Translations under genes and position numbers: made by a program
Assembly: GCF_012395835.1 (NCBI RefSeq)
Contig: NZ_JAAZSQ010000002.1
Location: forward strand, 153,632-217,631
Source: Arthrobacter mobilis
GTDB lineage: Bacteria; Actinomycetota; Actinomycetes; Actinomycetales; Micrococcaceae
DNA: 64,000 bases
Direction: 5' to 3'
In this document: positions 30,355 to 38,559 of the stretch, piece after piece
How the letters are laid out: every line of letters begins with the position of its first letter
How positions within the stretch are numbered: position 1 is the first letter of the stretch
Notes under the pieces: model-generated
Told to the model about the DNA's origin: nothing
What the model saw: the letters and a program-made list of their open reading frames with translations, nothing else
Databases searched by the model: none

Positions 30355-31668
30355 TTGCTTAGCGCGATTGGCCGGGTATTCCGGACGCCCGACTTGCGAC
30401 GCAAGTTGTTGTTCACGCTCGGAATCATCACCATCTACCGCCTGGGTGCCTTCATCCCGGCCCCCGGTGTCGACTACGGGAACGTGCAGCAATGCTTGGC
30501 ATTGGGCAATACCAGCGGCGGACTCTACCAGTTCGTCAACCTGTTCAGCGGCGGCGCGCTGCTGCAGGTGTCCATCTTCGCCCTCGGCATCATGCCGTAC
30601 ATTACCGCCAGCATTATCGTGCAGCTGCTGCGCGTGGTCATTCCACGCTTCCAGGAGCTGCATGAGGAAGGGGCGCAGGGCCAGTCCAAGCTGACCCAGT
30701 ACACGCGCTACCTGACCATCGCCCTGGGCTTGCTCAACGCCACCACGCTGGTGTCGCTGGCCCGGACCGGCGCGCTGCTGGGCGACTGCCCGGTGCCGAT
30801 CATCCCGGACGACAACCTGGCCACGATCATCCTGCTGATCATCACCCTCACCGCCGGCACGGGCATGATCATGTGGATGGGCGAGCTGGTCACGGAAAAG
30901 GGTGTGGGCAACGGCATGTCCATCCTGATCTTCGTCTCCATTGCTGCCGGTTTCCCGAGCGCGCTGGGCGAGATCTTCACTGCCCAGGGCGTGAACGTCT
31001 TCCTGGGCGTGCTGGTCATCGGCCTGTTCGTGGTGGCCGCGGTGGTCTTCGTCGAGCAGTCCCAGCGGCGCATCCCGGTGCAGTACGCCAAGCGCATGGT
31101 CGGCCGCCGCACGCTCGGGGGAACCAGCACCTACATCCCGATCAAGGTGAACATGGCCGGCGTCATTCCGGTCATCTTCGCCTCCTCGATCCTCTACCTG
31201 CCGTCGTTGGTCGCGCAGTTCAACACGCCCACGGACGGCACCACGGCGCCGCCGGAATGGGTGAACTGGATCAACACCTACCTGGTGCGCGGCGACCACC
31301 CGCTCTACATGGCGATCTACTTCGCCATGATCGTATTCTTCACCTACTTCTACGTGGCCATTACGTTCAATCCGACCGAAGTGGCGGACAACATGAAGAA
31401 GTACGGCGGATTCATCCCGGGCATCCGGGCGGGCCGCCCAACCGCCGACTACCTCGAGTATGTGCTCTCACGGATTACGTTGCCCGGAGCGCTCTACCTG
31501 GGGTTGGTTTCGCTGATTCCGCTGATCGCCCTGGTGCTGATCAACGCGAACCAGAACTTCCCGTTCGGCGGTACCTCCATCCTCATCATGGTTGGCGTGG
31601 GGCTGGAGACCGTGAAGCAGATTAATGCCCAGCTACAGCAACGCCACTACGAAGGACTACTGCGATGA
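30355..31668 (+). CDS. secY: Preprotein translocase subunit SecY
   Basis: Central pore of the Sec translocon in the cytoplasmic membrane. 437 aa with about ten hydrophobic helices (for example KLLFTLGIITIYRLGAFIP, LGVLVIGLFVVAAVVFVEQS). LFSGGALLQVSIFALGIMPYI is the plug-region signature and GTSILIMVGVGLETVKQI the C-terminal end. The start is TTG at 30355, chosen because caggagg lies 4 nt before it and no ATG or GTG fits. Overlaps adk by 4 nt. Confidence 0.96.
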   Translation: MLSAIGRVFRTPDLRRKLLFTLGIITIYRLGAFIPAPGVDYGNVQQCLALGNTSGGLYQFVNLFSGGALLQVSIFALGIMPYITASIIVQLLRVVIPRFQELHEEGAQGQSKLTQYTRYLTIALGLLNATTLVSLARTGALLGDCPVPIIPDDNLATIILLIITLTAGTGMIMWMGELVTEKGVGNGMSILIFVSIAAGFPSALGEIFTAQGVNVFLGVLVIGLFVVAAVVFVEQSQRRIPVQYAKRMVGRRTLGGTSTYIPIKVNMAGVIPVIFASSILYLPSLVAQFNTPTDGTTAPPEWVNWINTYLVRGDHPLYMAIYFAMIVFFTYFYVAITFNPTEVADNMKKYGGFIPGIRAGRPTADYLEYVLSRITLPGALYLGLVSLIPLIALVLINANQNFPFGGTSILIMVGVGLETVKQINAQLQQRHYEGLLR

Positions 31669-32240
31669 CCCGAATGCTTATCATTGGCCCGCCCGGCTCC
31701 GGCAAGGGAACCCAGGCAACGCGTATCTCCGAACGCATGGACATCGTTGCCATCTCCACCGGCGACATCTTCCGCGCCAACGTCAAGGAAGGCACCCCGC
31801 TGGGGCTGGAAGCGAAGAAGTACATCGACAACGGCGACTTCGTCCCGGACAGCGTCACCAACAACATGGTGCGGGACCGGCTGGCCCAGCCCGACGTCGA
31901 AAACGGCTTCCTGCTCGACGGCTACCCCCGCACCGGCGCCCAGGTCGACGAGCTGGACCGGATCCTGGACGAAAACGGGCAGAAGCTCGACGCCGTGCTG
32001 CAGCTGACCGCCGACGACGAGGAACTGGTGCGCCGGCTGCTCCACCGCGCGGAGCTGGAAGGCCGCGCCGACGACAACGAAGCCGTCATCCGCCACCGGC
32101 TGGACCTCTACCATGAGCAGACCGAGGCAGTGGTCGCACGTTACCTCGAGCGCGGCATCGTGGCCAAGGTCGACGGCATCGGCGGGATCGATGAGGTCAC
32201 CGAGCGCATCATGGAAGCGCTCAAGAGCGTCACCGCCTGA
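31665..32240 (+). CDS. adk: Adenylate kinase
   Basis: Interconverts 2 ADP with ATP and AMP. 191 aa with P-loop GPPGSGKGTQ at residues about 7-16, the NMP-binding STGDIFRANV and GFLLDGYPRTGAQ segment. It is the short form: the LID insertion with zinc cysteines is absent, as typical in actinobacteria. Coupled to secY by an ATGA overlap. Confidence 0.97.
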   Translation: MTRMLIIGPPGSGKGTQATRISERMDIVAISTGDIFRANVKEGTPLGLEAKKYIDNGDFVPDSVTNNMVRDRLAQPDVENGFLLDGYPRTGAQVDELDRILDENGQKLDAVLQLTADDEELVRRLLHRAELEGRADDNEAVIRHRLDLYHEQTEAVVARYLERGIVAKVDGIGGIDEVTERIMEALKSVTA

Positions 32241-32254
32241 GGGCGGACCACCTG

Positions 32255-32291
32255 CTGGCCGGGTAAGGCGTTCGGCGCCCTGCCCGGCCAG
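32255..32291 (+). terminator. Hairpin after adk
   Basis: ctggccgggtaaggcg (32255-32270) pairs with cgccctgcccggccag (32276-32291), 16 positions with one G-U and one A-C, loop ttcgg. It lies between adk and map. Could reduce read-through into map. Confidence 0.55.
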
Positions 32292-32327
32292 CGCCGTCCA
32301 GGCACACCGACAGACAAGAAGGACCCC

Positions 32328-33155
32328 ATGGCATTCCGCCAGCCCGGCATCGAATACAAGACGGCCGACCAGATCCGGAAAATGCGCACCGCCGGCCTGG
32401 TGGTCAGCCGCGCCCTCGACGCGGCGGTGGCCGCCGCCGTCGCCGGCGCGACCACGCGCGACCTCGACGCCGCCTTCGAGGCCGTGCTGGACGAGGCCGG
32501 GGCCAGGAGCAACTTCAAGGGCTACCACGGCTTCCCGGCCACCGTCTGCGTCTCGGTGAACGAGGAAGTGGTCCACGGCATCCCCGGGGACCGGGTGCTC
32601 CAGGACGGCGACATCCTCTCCATCGACGGCGGCTGCAGCGTCGACGGCTGGCACGGGGACTCGGCGCGCGGGGTGATCGTCGGCGTCGCCGACCCCGAAG
32701 ACCAGCGGCTCTCCGACGTCACCGAGGCCGCCATGTGGCGCGGGATCGCCGCCCTGGCCGCCGGACAGCGGGTCGGCGACATCGGCAATGCCATCGACGA
32801 CTACGTCAGCTCCGTGCCGGGCAAGCCGCTGGGCATCCTGGAGGACTACGTAGGCCACGGCATCGGCACCGCCATGCACCAGCCGCCGGACGTGCTCAAC
32901 TACCGCACCCGCCACCGAGGGCCCAAGATCCGCCCCGGACTGTGCCTGGCGATCGAGCCCATGCTGGTGCGCGGCAGCATCGAGACCAAGGTGCTCGCGG
33001 ACGACTGGACGGTGGTCACCACCGACGGATCCCGCTCCTGCCAGTGGGAGCACACCGTCGCCGTGCACAACGACGGCATCTGGGTGCTGACCGCCGAGGA
33101 CGGCGGCGCCGCAAAACTGGCCCCGCTCGGGGTCACCCCGGTTCCCCTGGACTGA
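32328..33155 (+). CDS. map: Methionine aminopeptidase, type I
   Basis: Removes the initiator Met from nascent proteins using a dinuclear metal site. 275 aa. The five ligand positions are visible: Asp in SIDGGCSVDG and WHGDSARG, His in GHGIGTAMHQPP, Glu in LAIEPMLVRG and Glu in CQWEHTVAV. Start ATG after agaaggacccc. Its frequent position after adk in Gram-positive spc regions is kept. Confidence 0.97.
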   Translation: MAFRQPGIEYKTADQIRKMRTAGLVVSRALDAAVAAAVAGATTRDLDAAFEAVLDEAGARSNFKGYHGFPATVCVSVNEEVVHGIPGDRVLQDGDILSIDGGCSVDGWHGDSARGVIVGVADPEDQRLSDVTEAAMWRGIAALAAGQRVGDIGNAIDDYVSSVPGKPLGILEDYVGHGIGTAMHQPPDVLNYRTRHRGPKIRPGLCLAIEPMLVRGSIETKVLADDWTVVTTDGSRSCQWEHTVAVHNDGIWVLTAEDGGAAKLAPLGVTPVPLD

Positions 33156-33173
33156 GCCCTCCCACCGCATGAT

Positions 33174-33207
33174 GCGGCCGCCCCCGCACCCGCGGCAGGG
33201 CGGCCGC
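33174..33207 (+). terminator. Terminator-like hairpin after map
   Basis: Perfect 10-bp stem gcggccgccc (33174-33183) / gggcggccgc (33198-33207) with a 14-nt loop; no T-run follows. Confidence 0.5.
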
Positions 33208-33298
33208 AACCCGTTCCGGGACCCGGGACTTCACTGTCGGTAGCACCGGCTTTACTGGAACCGGCGCACATGCCCGACGAAAGGACCCCGAGCACATC

Positions 33299-34144
33299 AT
33301 GATGGGAGCACACCACGCCCTCTCCGGCGCGGCAGCTTGGGTGGCGCTGACCACCCAATACCGGATTCCGCTGGACTGGGTCCCGGGCGCGGCCGGCCTG
33401 GACGGGCAGACCCTGACACTGGGGGCCGGGCTGATGGACGTGGGGCCGGTCGGGGTGCTGACCGGCGCCCTGGTCAGCGCCGGCGCGGCGCTGGTGCCGG
33501 ACGCCGACCACCGGCACGCCACCATCGCCCAGTCGCTGCCGCCGGTCTCGAAGGCGGTGTGCATCGGCATCGGCAAGGTCTCGGGCGGGCACCGCCGCGG
33601 CACCCACTCCGTCCTGGGCATCCTGGCCTTCACCGCCATTGCGTACGTGGCCGGACTGTGGACGGTGCAGGTGCCTCCCTTCGGTACGGTCTATCCCGGG
33701 GCCGGCGTGCTGTGCGTGCTGCTGGTCGCGTTCGCGGCCAAGGTCCTGAAGTTCATTCCGGACCAGCTGCAGAAGATCCCCTGGGCCGTGGGGCTGTCCG
33801 TGGCGGCCTTCATCGCGGCCTTCGCGCCCGAACAGCAGAACTGGTTCCCGACCGCCATGGGCGTGGGCGTCATCATGCACATCGTGGGGGACATGCTCAC
33901 TACCGGCGGCGTGAACCTGATCTGGCCTCTGCGGATCAAGCCGCCACGGTTCCTGCGCCGGGTTCCGGTGATCAGCTGGATCTGGCGGCCCAACGGCTAT
34001 TTCTCGCTGCCGGTGCTTGGCAATGCCGGCTCGGTGCGCGAATGGCTGCTGCTGGTCCCGGTCAGCGCGTACGTGATCCTCGGGATGACCGCGGCCACCT
34101 TGAGCATCGGGCAGGTGGCGGTGCTGGCGCTGGCCGCCGGATAG
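33299..34144 (+). CDS. YdjM-type metal-dependent membrane hydrolase-like protein
   Basis: 281-aa multi-spanning membrane protein. It has the histidine/aspartate pattern of the YdjM (LexA-binding inner-membrane hydrolase) family: HHALSGAAAWV near residue 5, PDADHRHATIAQ about residue 63, and HRRGTHSVLG about residue 96. About six hydrophobic segments follow, with a further HIVGDMLTTGGV near residue 195. Family membership is by motif pattern. Enzyme activity is unproven in this family and no partner genes suggest a role. Confidence 0.75.
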   Translation: MMGAHHALSGAAAWVALTTQYRIPLDWVPGAAGLDGQTLTLGAGLMDVGPVGVLTGALVSAGAALVPDADHRHATIAQSLPPVSKAVCIGIGKVSGGHRRGTHSVLGILAFTAIAYVAGLWTVQVPPFGTVYPGAGVLCVLLVAFAAKVLKFIPDQLQKIPWAVGLSVAAFIAAFAPEQQNWFPTAMGVGVIMHIVGDMLTTGGVNLIWPLRIKPPRFLRRVPVISWIWRPNGYFSLPVLGNAGSVREWLLLVPVSAYVILGMTAATLSIGQVAVLALAAG

Positions 34145-34152
34145 GCGACTGG

Positions 34153-34192
34153 CCGGGCCGCGGCCAACACCCCGGCCAACACCGGGCCAACG
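34153..34192. repeat. Short imperfect tandem repeat before P1 peptidase gene
   Basis: Three consecutive copies of a 11-12 nt unit around cggccaacacc occupy the 60-nt gap before the next gene. The copies differ by one or two bases. Confidence 0.5.
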
Positions 34193-34207
34193 TGGCACGA
34201 TGGGGCC

Positions 34208-35149
34208 ATGACCTCCTCGATCACCGATGTGCCCGGAATCCGGGTGGGCCAAGTGGAGCGCACCGGCGGCGGCTGGCTGAGCGGCGTCACGGTCGTGCTC
34301 CCGCCGCCGGACACCGTCGGCTCCGTCGACGTCCGCGGGGGCGGACCGGCCACGCATGAGACGGACGCCCTGGATCCCACGACCCTGGTCCGCACCGTGG
34401 ACGCCGTGGTGCTCACCGGTGGCAGTGCCTTCGGGCTGGCGTCGGCATCCGGCGTCCAGCGCTGGTGCGAGGAGCAGGGACGAGGGTTCCGTACGCCCAA
34501 CGCGCTGGTGCCGATCGTCCCGGCCGCGGCCATCTACGACCTGGGCCGCGGCGGGGACGTACGGGCCCGCCCGGATGCCCGGATGGGGTACGACGCCGCG
34601 GCTGCGGCGGGTGCCTGCGCGGACTTCGCGCCCCTGCGGCGGGGCAACGCCGGCGCCGGCACCGGGGCGGCGGTGGACTTCGGCCGGTTCAAGGGCGGCG
34701 TGGGCAGCGCCTCGCTGCGCATGGACGGGACCAACGCCGGGATCGTGGTCGGTGCCCTGGCCGTGGTGAACGCGGCCGGACGGCCGGCCGGCAGCCCGGG
34801 GCCTGCCCGGCCCGCGGAGGCGGGCGGACCGCCGCTGAACACCACCTTGTGCGTGGTGGCCACCAACGCGGTGCTGGATCCGGCGGAGGCGAAGCGGACG
34901 GCGTCGGCGGCGCACGCCGGCCTGGCCCGCGCCCTGGACCCGTCCCACACGCTCGTCGACGGCGACGTCGTCTTCTGCCTGGCCACCTGCTCGCAGCCGC
35001 TGGCCGGCGGCGGGGCGCTGGATCCGCGCTGGCAGCTGCAGGTCCTCGCCGCCGAAGCTGTCCGCCTGGCCATCCTCGACGGCGTGGGGAGCGCGGAGGC
35101 AGTGGAAACACCGGGTGCCGGACTTGCAAAGTACCCCGATTTAACTTAA
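34208..35149 (+). CDS. P1-family peptidase (DmpA/NylC type, N-terminal nucleophile)
   Basis: 313-aa member of peptidase family S58/P1: self-cleaving aminopeptidases and amidases that use a newly exposed Ser/Thr as nucleophile. Opening [22 protein letters not shown] and [16 protein letters not shown] are family hallmarks. The [11 protein letters not shown] motif predicts autocleavage between Asn211 and Thr212. Substrate unknown: relatives act on beta-aminopeptides, D-amino-acid peptides or nylon oligomers. The end of the gene overlaps the -35 region of the infA promoter. Confidence 0.88.
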   Translation: MTSSITDVPGIRVGQVERTGGGWLSGVTVVLPPPDTVGSVDVRGGGPATHETDALDPTTLVRTVDAVVLTGGSAFGLASASGVQRWCEEQGRGFRTPNALVPIVPAAAIYDLGRGGDVRARPDARMGYDAAAAAGACADFAPLRRGNAGAGTGAAVDFGRFKGGVGSASLRMDGTNAGIVVGALAVVNAAGRPAGSPGPARPAEAGGPPLNTTLCVVATNAVLDPAEAKRTASAAHAGLARALDPSHTLVDGDVVFCLATCSQPLAGGGALDPRWQLQVLAAEAVRLAILDGVGSAEAVETPGAGLAKYPDLT

Positions 35150-35169
35150 GGGCGCCTCAGGAGTACAGT
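35141..35169 (+). promoter_or_regulatory. Promoter of the infA-rpmJ-rpsM-rpsK-rpoA operon
   Basis: TTAACT (35141-35146) and TACAGT (35164-35169) are separated by exactly 17 nt. The -35 box overlaps the stop codon of the upstream peptidase gene. The best-formed housekeeping promoter in the window. Confidence 0.6.
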
Positions 35170-35282
35170 TGACTGTTGGTTGTGTCTGCTTCCGCGCCCA
35201 TTTTCCGGCTGCGGAACCGGGCCATCAGAACCCAGAAACTAGCCCCGCCCGACGGCGGCGGTTACTGACGTTAGCGGAGGAT

Positions 35283-35504
35283 ATGGCTAAAAAAGACGGT
35301 GTCATTGAGATTGAAGGCACTGTGCAGGAGGCATTGCCCAATGCGATGTTCCGAGTTGAACTGACCAACGGGCATGTTGTGCTTGCCCACATTTCAGGCA
35401 AGATGCGTCAGCACTACATCCGGATCCTCCCCGAGGACCGCGTTGTAGTCGAACTTAGCCCGTACGACCTCTCCCGGGGCCGTATCGTCTACCGCTACAA
35501 GTAA
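35283..35504 (+). CDS. infA: Translation initiation factor IF-1
   Basis: 73-aa OB-fold factor that blocks the A site during initiation. Sequence from [20 protein letters not shown] to [11 protein letters not shown] is complete and typical. ATG at 35283 after agcggaggat. First gene of the alpha-operon group. Confidence 0.97.
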   Translation: MAKKDGVIEIEGTVQEALPNAMFRVELTNGHVVLAHISGKMRQHYIRILPEDRVVVELSPYDLSRGRIVYRYK

Positions 35505-35581
35505 AGACTTTTTGCGCCTCGCAGGAGGCCGCATCAAGTAGTTACGCGAACTGAATACTGCAAACAACGCAAAGGAAAACC

Positions 35582-35695
35582 ATGAAGGTCCAGCCGAGCG
35601 TCAAGCGGATCTGCGATAAGTGCCAGGTGATTCGTCGCAAGGGCAACGTACTCGTGATCTGCGAGAACCCGCGCCACAAGCAGCGCCAAGGCTAA
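35582..35695 (+). CDS. rpmJ: 50S ribosomal protein L36, zinc-binding form
   Basis: 37-residue protein, the smallest ribosomal protein. [20 protein letters not shown] start, with zinc ligands Cys11, Cys14, Cys27 and His32 all present, so this is the Zn-dependent (C+) paralogue. ATG after gcaaaggaaaacc; 77 nt downstream of infA. Confidence 0.96.
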   Translation: MKVQPSVKRICDKCQVIRRKGNVLVICENPRHKQRQG

Positions 35696-35751
35696 GCTCC
35701 CTGCTTTGTCAGGGCGCTTGCCGCGCGTAGTAATTCCATAAAGGCAGTGCA

Positions 35752-35765
35752 GCAGGAATTCCTGC
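35752..35765. repeat. 14-bp perfect palindrome upstream of rpsM
   Basis: gcaggaattcctgc, flanked by nearly symmetric gtgca and acac, lies 84 nt before rpsM in the rpmJ-rpsM spacer. It could form a hairpin in the leader, conceivably a ribosomal-protein binding site; no proof. Confidence 0.5.
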
Positions 35766-35849
35766 ACACCCCCGGCACGGAGGCCGGGGACCTGGTCCGC
35801 CAGGACGCACTGCTCCAGACCTCCGGATACCACAAGGAGAACCGCCAAT

Positions 35850-36224
35850 ATGGCTCGTCTCGCTGGCGTAGACATTCCCCGCGAAAAGCGGGTAATCATC
35901 GCGCTTACCTACATCTACGGCGTGGGCAAGACCCGTGCAGAGCAGACCATCGCGGAGACCGGCATCAACCCGGACACCCGCGTCAAGGACCTCACCGATG
36001 CGGAGCTCGTGCAGCTGCGTGACTACATCGAAGGCAACTTCAAGGTTGAGGGTGACCTCCGCCGCGAAGTGGCCGCCGACATCCGCCGCAAGGTTGAGAT
36101 TGGTAGCTACGAAGGCCTCCGCCACCGCCGCGGCCTGCCCGTCCGCGGGCAGCGCACCAAGACCAACGCCCGTACCCGCAAGGGTCCGAAGCGCACCGTC
36201 GCCGGTAAGAAGAAGGCCCGCTAA
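35850..36224 (+). CDS. rpsM: 30S ribosomal protein S13
   Basis: 30S head protein that bridges to the 50S and contacts P-site tRNA. 124 aa. [20 protein letters not shown] and the C-terminal basic tail [20 protein letters not shown] are diagnostic. ATG after aaggagaaccgccaat. Confidence 0.98.
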   Translation: MARLAGVDIPREKRVIIALTYIYGVGKTRAEQTIAETGINPDTRVKDLTDAELVQLRDYIEGNFKVEGDLRREVAADIRRKVEIGSYEGLRHRRGLPVRGQRTKTNARTRKGPKRTVAGKKKAR

Positions 36225-36298
36225 ACCGCCGCGGCTCCCCGAGCCGCCGCGGCCCCAGCGGTCGTTAGCTACCTGAAACTTTTGCAGTAGGAGAACAA

Positions 36299-36700
36299 AT
36301 GCCCCCCAAGACCCGTGGAGCGGTCCGCAAGCCGCGTCGCAAGGATAAGAAGAATATCGCGCTTGGACAGGCGCACATCAAGAGCACCTTCAACAACACC
36401 ATCGTGTCCATCACGGACCCGACCGGTGCTGTGATTTCGTGGGCCTCGGCCGGTGAAGTCGGCTTCAAGGGCTCCCGCAAGTCCACCCCGTTCGCTGCGC
36501 AGATGGCTGCCGAGGCCGCTGCCAAGCGCGCCCAGGAGCACGGCCTGAAGAAGGTCGACGTGTTCGTCAAGGGCCCGGGGTCCGGACGCGAAACCGCAAT
36601 CCGTTCGCTGCAGGCCGCCGGCCTCGAGGTCGGCTCCATCCAGGACGTCACGCCCAGCGCCCACAACGGTTGCCGTCCCCCGAAGCGCCGCCGCGTCTAG
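36299..36700 (+). CDS. rpsK: 30S ribosomal protein S11
   Basis: 30S platform protein near the mRNA exit. 133 aa. [20 protein letters not shown] and the C-terminal [16 protein letters not shown] are signatures. ATG after agtaggagaacaa. The usual next gene rpsD is absent; a 187-bp GC-rich spacer leads to rpoA. Confidence 0.98.
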   Translation: MPPKTRGAVRKPRRKDKKNIALGQAHIKSTFNNTIVSITDPTGAVISWASAGEVGFKGSRKSTPFAAQMAAEAAAKRAQEHGLKKVDVFVKGPGSGRETAIRSLQAAGLEVGSIQDVTPSAHNGCRPPKRRRV

Positions 36701-36716
36701 TCAGCCCCAGGCAACT

Positions 36717-36771
36717 TTCGGCCGCCGTACGGAACCGCCCGCCAAGGGCGCTGGATCCTGCGGCGGCCGAA
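36717..36771. other. Long inverted repeat between rpsK and rpoA
   Basis: ttcggccgccg (36717-36727) and cggcggccgaa (36761-36771) form an 11-bp stem around a 33-nt spacer. Lies where rpsD stands in many actinobacteria. Possible regulatory or attenuator structure. Confidence 0.5.
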
Positions 36772-36887
36772 GGGCCGTCCGCCGCGGTGCCGCCGCGGCG
36801 GCGGCCTGCCCGGCCGAGGCTGGCTGGCCGCCCCTTTCCACCAATCGTGTTGCGTCATATAGCGGATGCTCGCTGAAAGGAATCTAA

Positions 36888-37898
36888 GTGCTTATTGCAC
36901 AGCGCCCCACACTTACTGAAGAAGTAGTGGCCGAAAACCGTTCCCGGTTCGTCATCGAACCGCTGGAGCCGGGCTTCGGTTACACCCTCGGCAACTCGCT
37001 CCGCCGCACGCTGCTGTCCTCGATCCCCGGTGCTGCAGTAACCAGCATCCGCATCGATGGTGTGCTGCACGAGTTCACCACGGTTCCGGGTGTGAAGGAA
37101 GATGTCACCGAGATCATCCTGAACATCAAGAACCTGGCCGTCTCCTCCGAGCACGACGAGCCCGTGGTCGCCTACCTGCGCAAGCAGGGGCCCGGCGTCG
37201 TCACTGCTGCGGACATCGCTCCGCCGGCTGGCGTGGAGTTCCACAACCCGGACCTGCATATCGCCACGCTGAATGAGAAGGGCAAGTTCGAGCTCGAGCT
37301 GACCATCGAGCGCGGCCGCGGCTATGTGTCCGCGGCGCAGAACAAGTCCGGCGATGCCGAGATCGGCCGTATCCCGGTGGACTCGATCTACTCGCCGGTG
37401 CTGAAGGTCACCTTCAAGGTTGAGGCGACCCGTGTTGAGCAGCGCACCGACTTCGACCGCCTGATCGTCGACGTCGAGACCAAGGATTCCATTGCGCCGC
37501 GCGACGCCGTCGCATCTGCGGGAACCACCCTGGTCGAGCTGTTCGGCCTGGCCCGCGAGCTGAACACTGCCGCCGAAGGTATCGAGATCGGCCCGAGCCC
37601 CACGGATGCCGCGCTGGCAGCCGACATGGCCCTGCCGATCGAGGACCTGGAGCTCACCGTGCGCTCCTACAACTGCCTCAAGCGCGAGGGCATCCACACC
37701 GTGGGTGAGCTCGTTGCCCGCTCCGAGGCTGACCTGATGGACATCCGCAACTTCGGGGCGAAGTCCATCGACGAGGTCAAGGCCAAGCTGGTGGAACTGG
37801 GCCTGTCCCTGAAGGATTCGCCTCCAGGGTTTGACCTGGCCGCGCGCGCCGCTGCCATCGAAGAGGACGAAGCCGGCTACACCGAGGACGAACTCTAA
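36888..37898 (+). CDS. rpoA: DNA-directed RNA polymerase alpha subunit
   Basis: Assembly platform of RNA polymerase. 336 aa. N-terminal dimerisation domain with [20 protein letters not shown], and the C-terminal domain that reads UP elements and activators with [20 protein letters not shown] and [18 protein letters not shown]. An acidic tail ([12 protein letters not shown]) closes the protein. GTG start after gaaaggaatcta. Confidence 0.98.
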   Translation: MLIAQRPTLTEEVVAENRSRFVIEPLEPGFGYTLGNSLRRTLLSSIPGAAVTSIRIDGVLHEFTTVPGVKEDVTEIILNIKNLAVSSEHDEPVVAYLRKQGPGVVTAADIAPPAGVEFHNPDLHIATLNEKGKFELELTIERGRGYVSAAQNKSGDAEIGRIPVDSIYSPVLKVTFKVEATRVEQRTDFDRLIVDVETKDSIAPRDAVASAGTTLVELFGLARELNTAAEGIEIGPSPTDAALAADMALPIEDLELTVRSYNCLKREGIHTVGELVARSEADLMDIRNFGAKSIDEVKAKLVELGLSLKDSPPGFDLAARAAAIEEDEAGYTEDEL

Positions 37899-37966
37899 AC
37901 CACAGGAATTCTGCCGCGCCGGCGCCGTCGTGCGCGTTCCGCGGCACCATTTGAGGAGATTACATA

Positions 37967-38536
37967 ATGCCTACGCCCACCAAGGGTCCGCGCCTCGGCG
38001 GCGGTCCGGCCCACGAGCGCCTGATGCTCGCCAACCTGGCCGCGTCGCTGTTCGAGCACAAGCGCATCACCACCACCGTGACCAAGGCCAAGCGCCTGCG
38101 CCCGTACGCCGAGCGCTTGATCACCTTCGCCAAGCGCGGGGACCTGGCCTCGCGCCGCCGGGTGCTCGGTGTGATCAGCAACAAGGGTGTTGTCCACGAG
38201 CTGTTCACCGACATTGCCACCGCCGTGCAGAACCGCGAGGGCGGCTACACCCGCATCACCAAGATCGGCAACCGCAAGGGCGACAACGCCCCCATGGCCG
38301 TCATCGAGCTGGTGCTGGACCCGGTGTCCCCGAAGCAGGCAGTGGTGCAGGAAGCCGAGAAGGCCGCCGAGTCTGCTGCGAAGCCGGCTTCCGCCGAGGA
38401 GACCCCGGCCGCCGAGGCTGAGGCCGCCGACATCCCGGAGACCCGGACCGCCGACGCCGAGGTTACCGAGGATGCCGCCGTCGAGGCCGACGAAGCGGCT
38501 CCGGAAGACGACGAGAAGGACGACGAGAAGAAGTAG
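37967..38536 (+). CDS. rplQ: 50S ribosomal protein L17 with acidic C-terminal extension
   Basis: 50S protein near the tunnel exit. The first 115-120 residues are typical L17 (GRLGG-type start [20 protein letters not shown], then [18 protein letters not shown]). A tail of about 70 Ala/Glu/Asp-rich residues ending DDEKDDEKK follows, making 189 aa against 127 in E. coli. Ends the alpha operon. Confidence 0.97.
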   Translation: MPTPTKGPRLGGGPAHERLMLANLAASLFEHKRITTTVTKAKRLRPYAERLITFAKRGDLASRRRVLGVISNKGVVHELFTDIATAVQNREGGYTRITKIGNRKGDNAPMAVIELVLDPVSPKQAVVQEAEKAAESAAKPASAEETPAAEAEAADIPETRTADAEVTEDAAVEADEAAPEDDEKDDEKK

Positions 38537-38547
38537 TTCTTCCCCGG

Positions 38548-38553
38548 TAGTAT
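38548..38553 (+). promoter_or_regulatory. Leaderless promoter (-10) of truA
   Basis: TAGTAT is followed by cttcat (6 nt) and then the truA ATG, the spacing expected when transcription begins at the start codon. There is no Shine-Dalgarno. Confidence 0.5.
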
Positions 38554-38559
38554 CTTCAT

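Noticed and set aside
32900-34948. 682-residue minus-strand frame opposite map, the YdjM-like and P1-peptidase genes
   Set aside because: Spans three well-supported sense genes and their spacers; composition is a Gly/Arg/Ala shadow.
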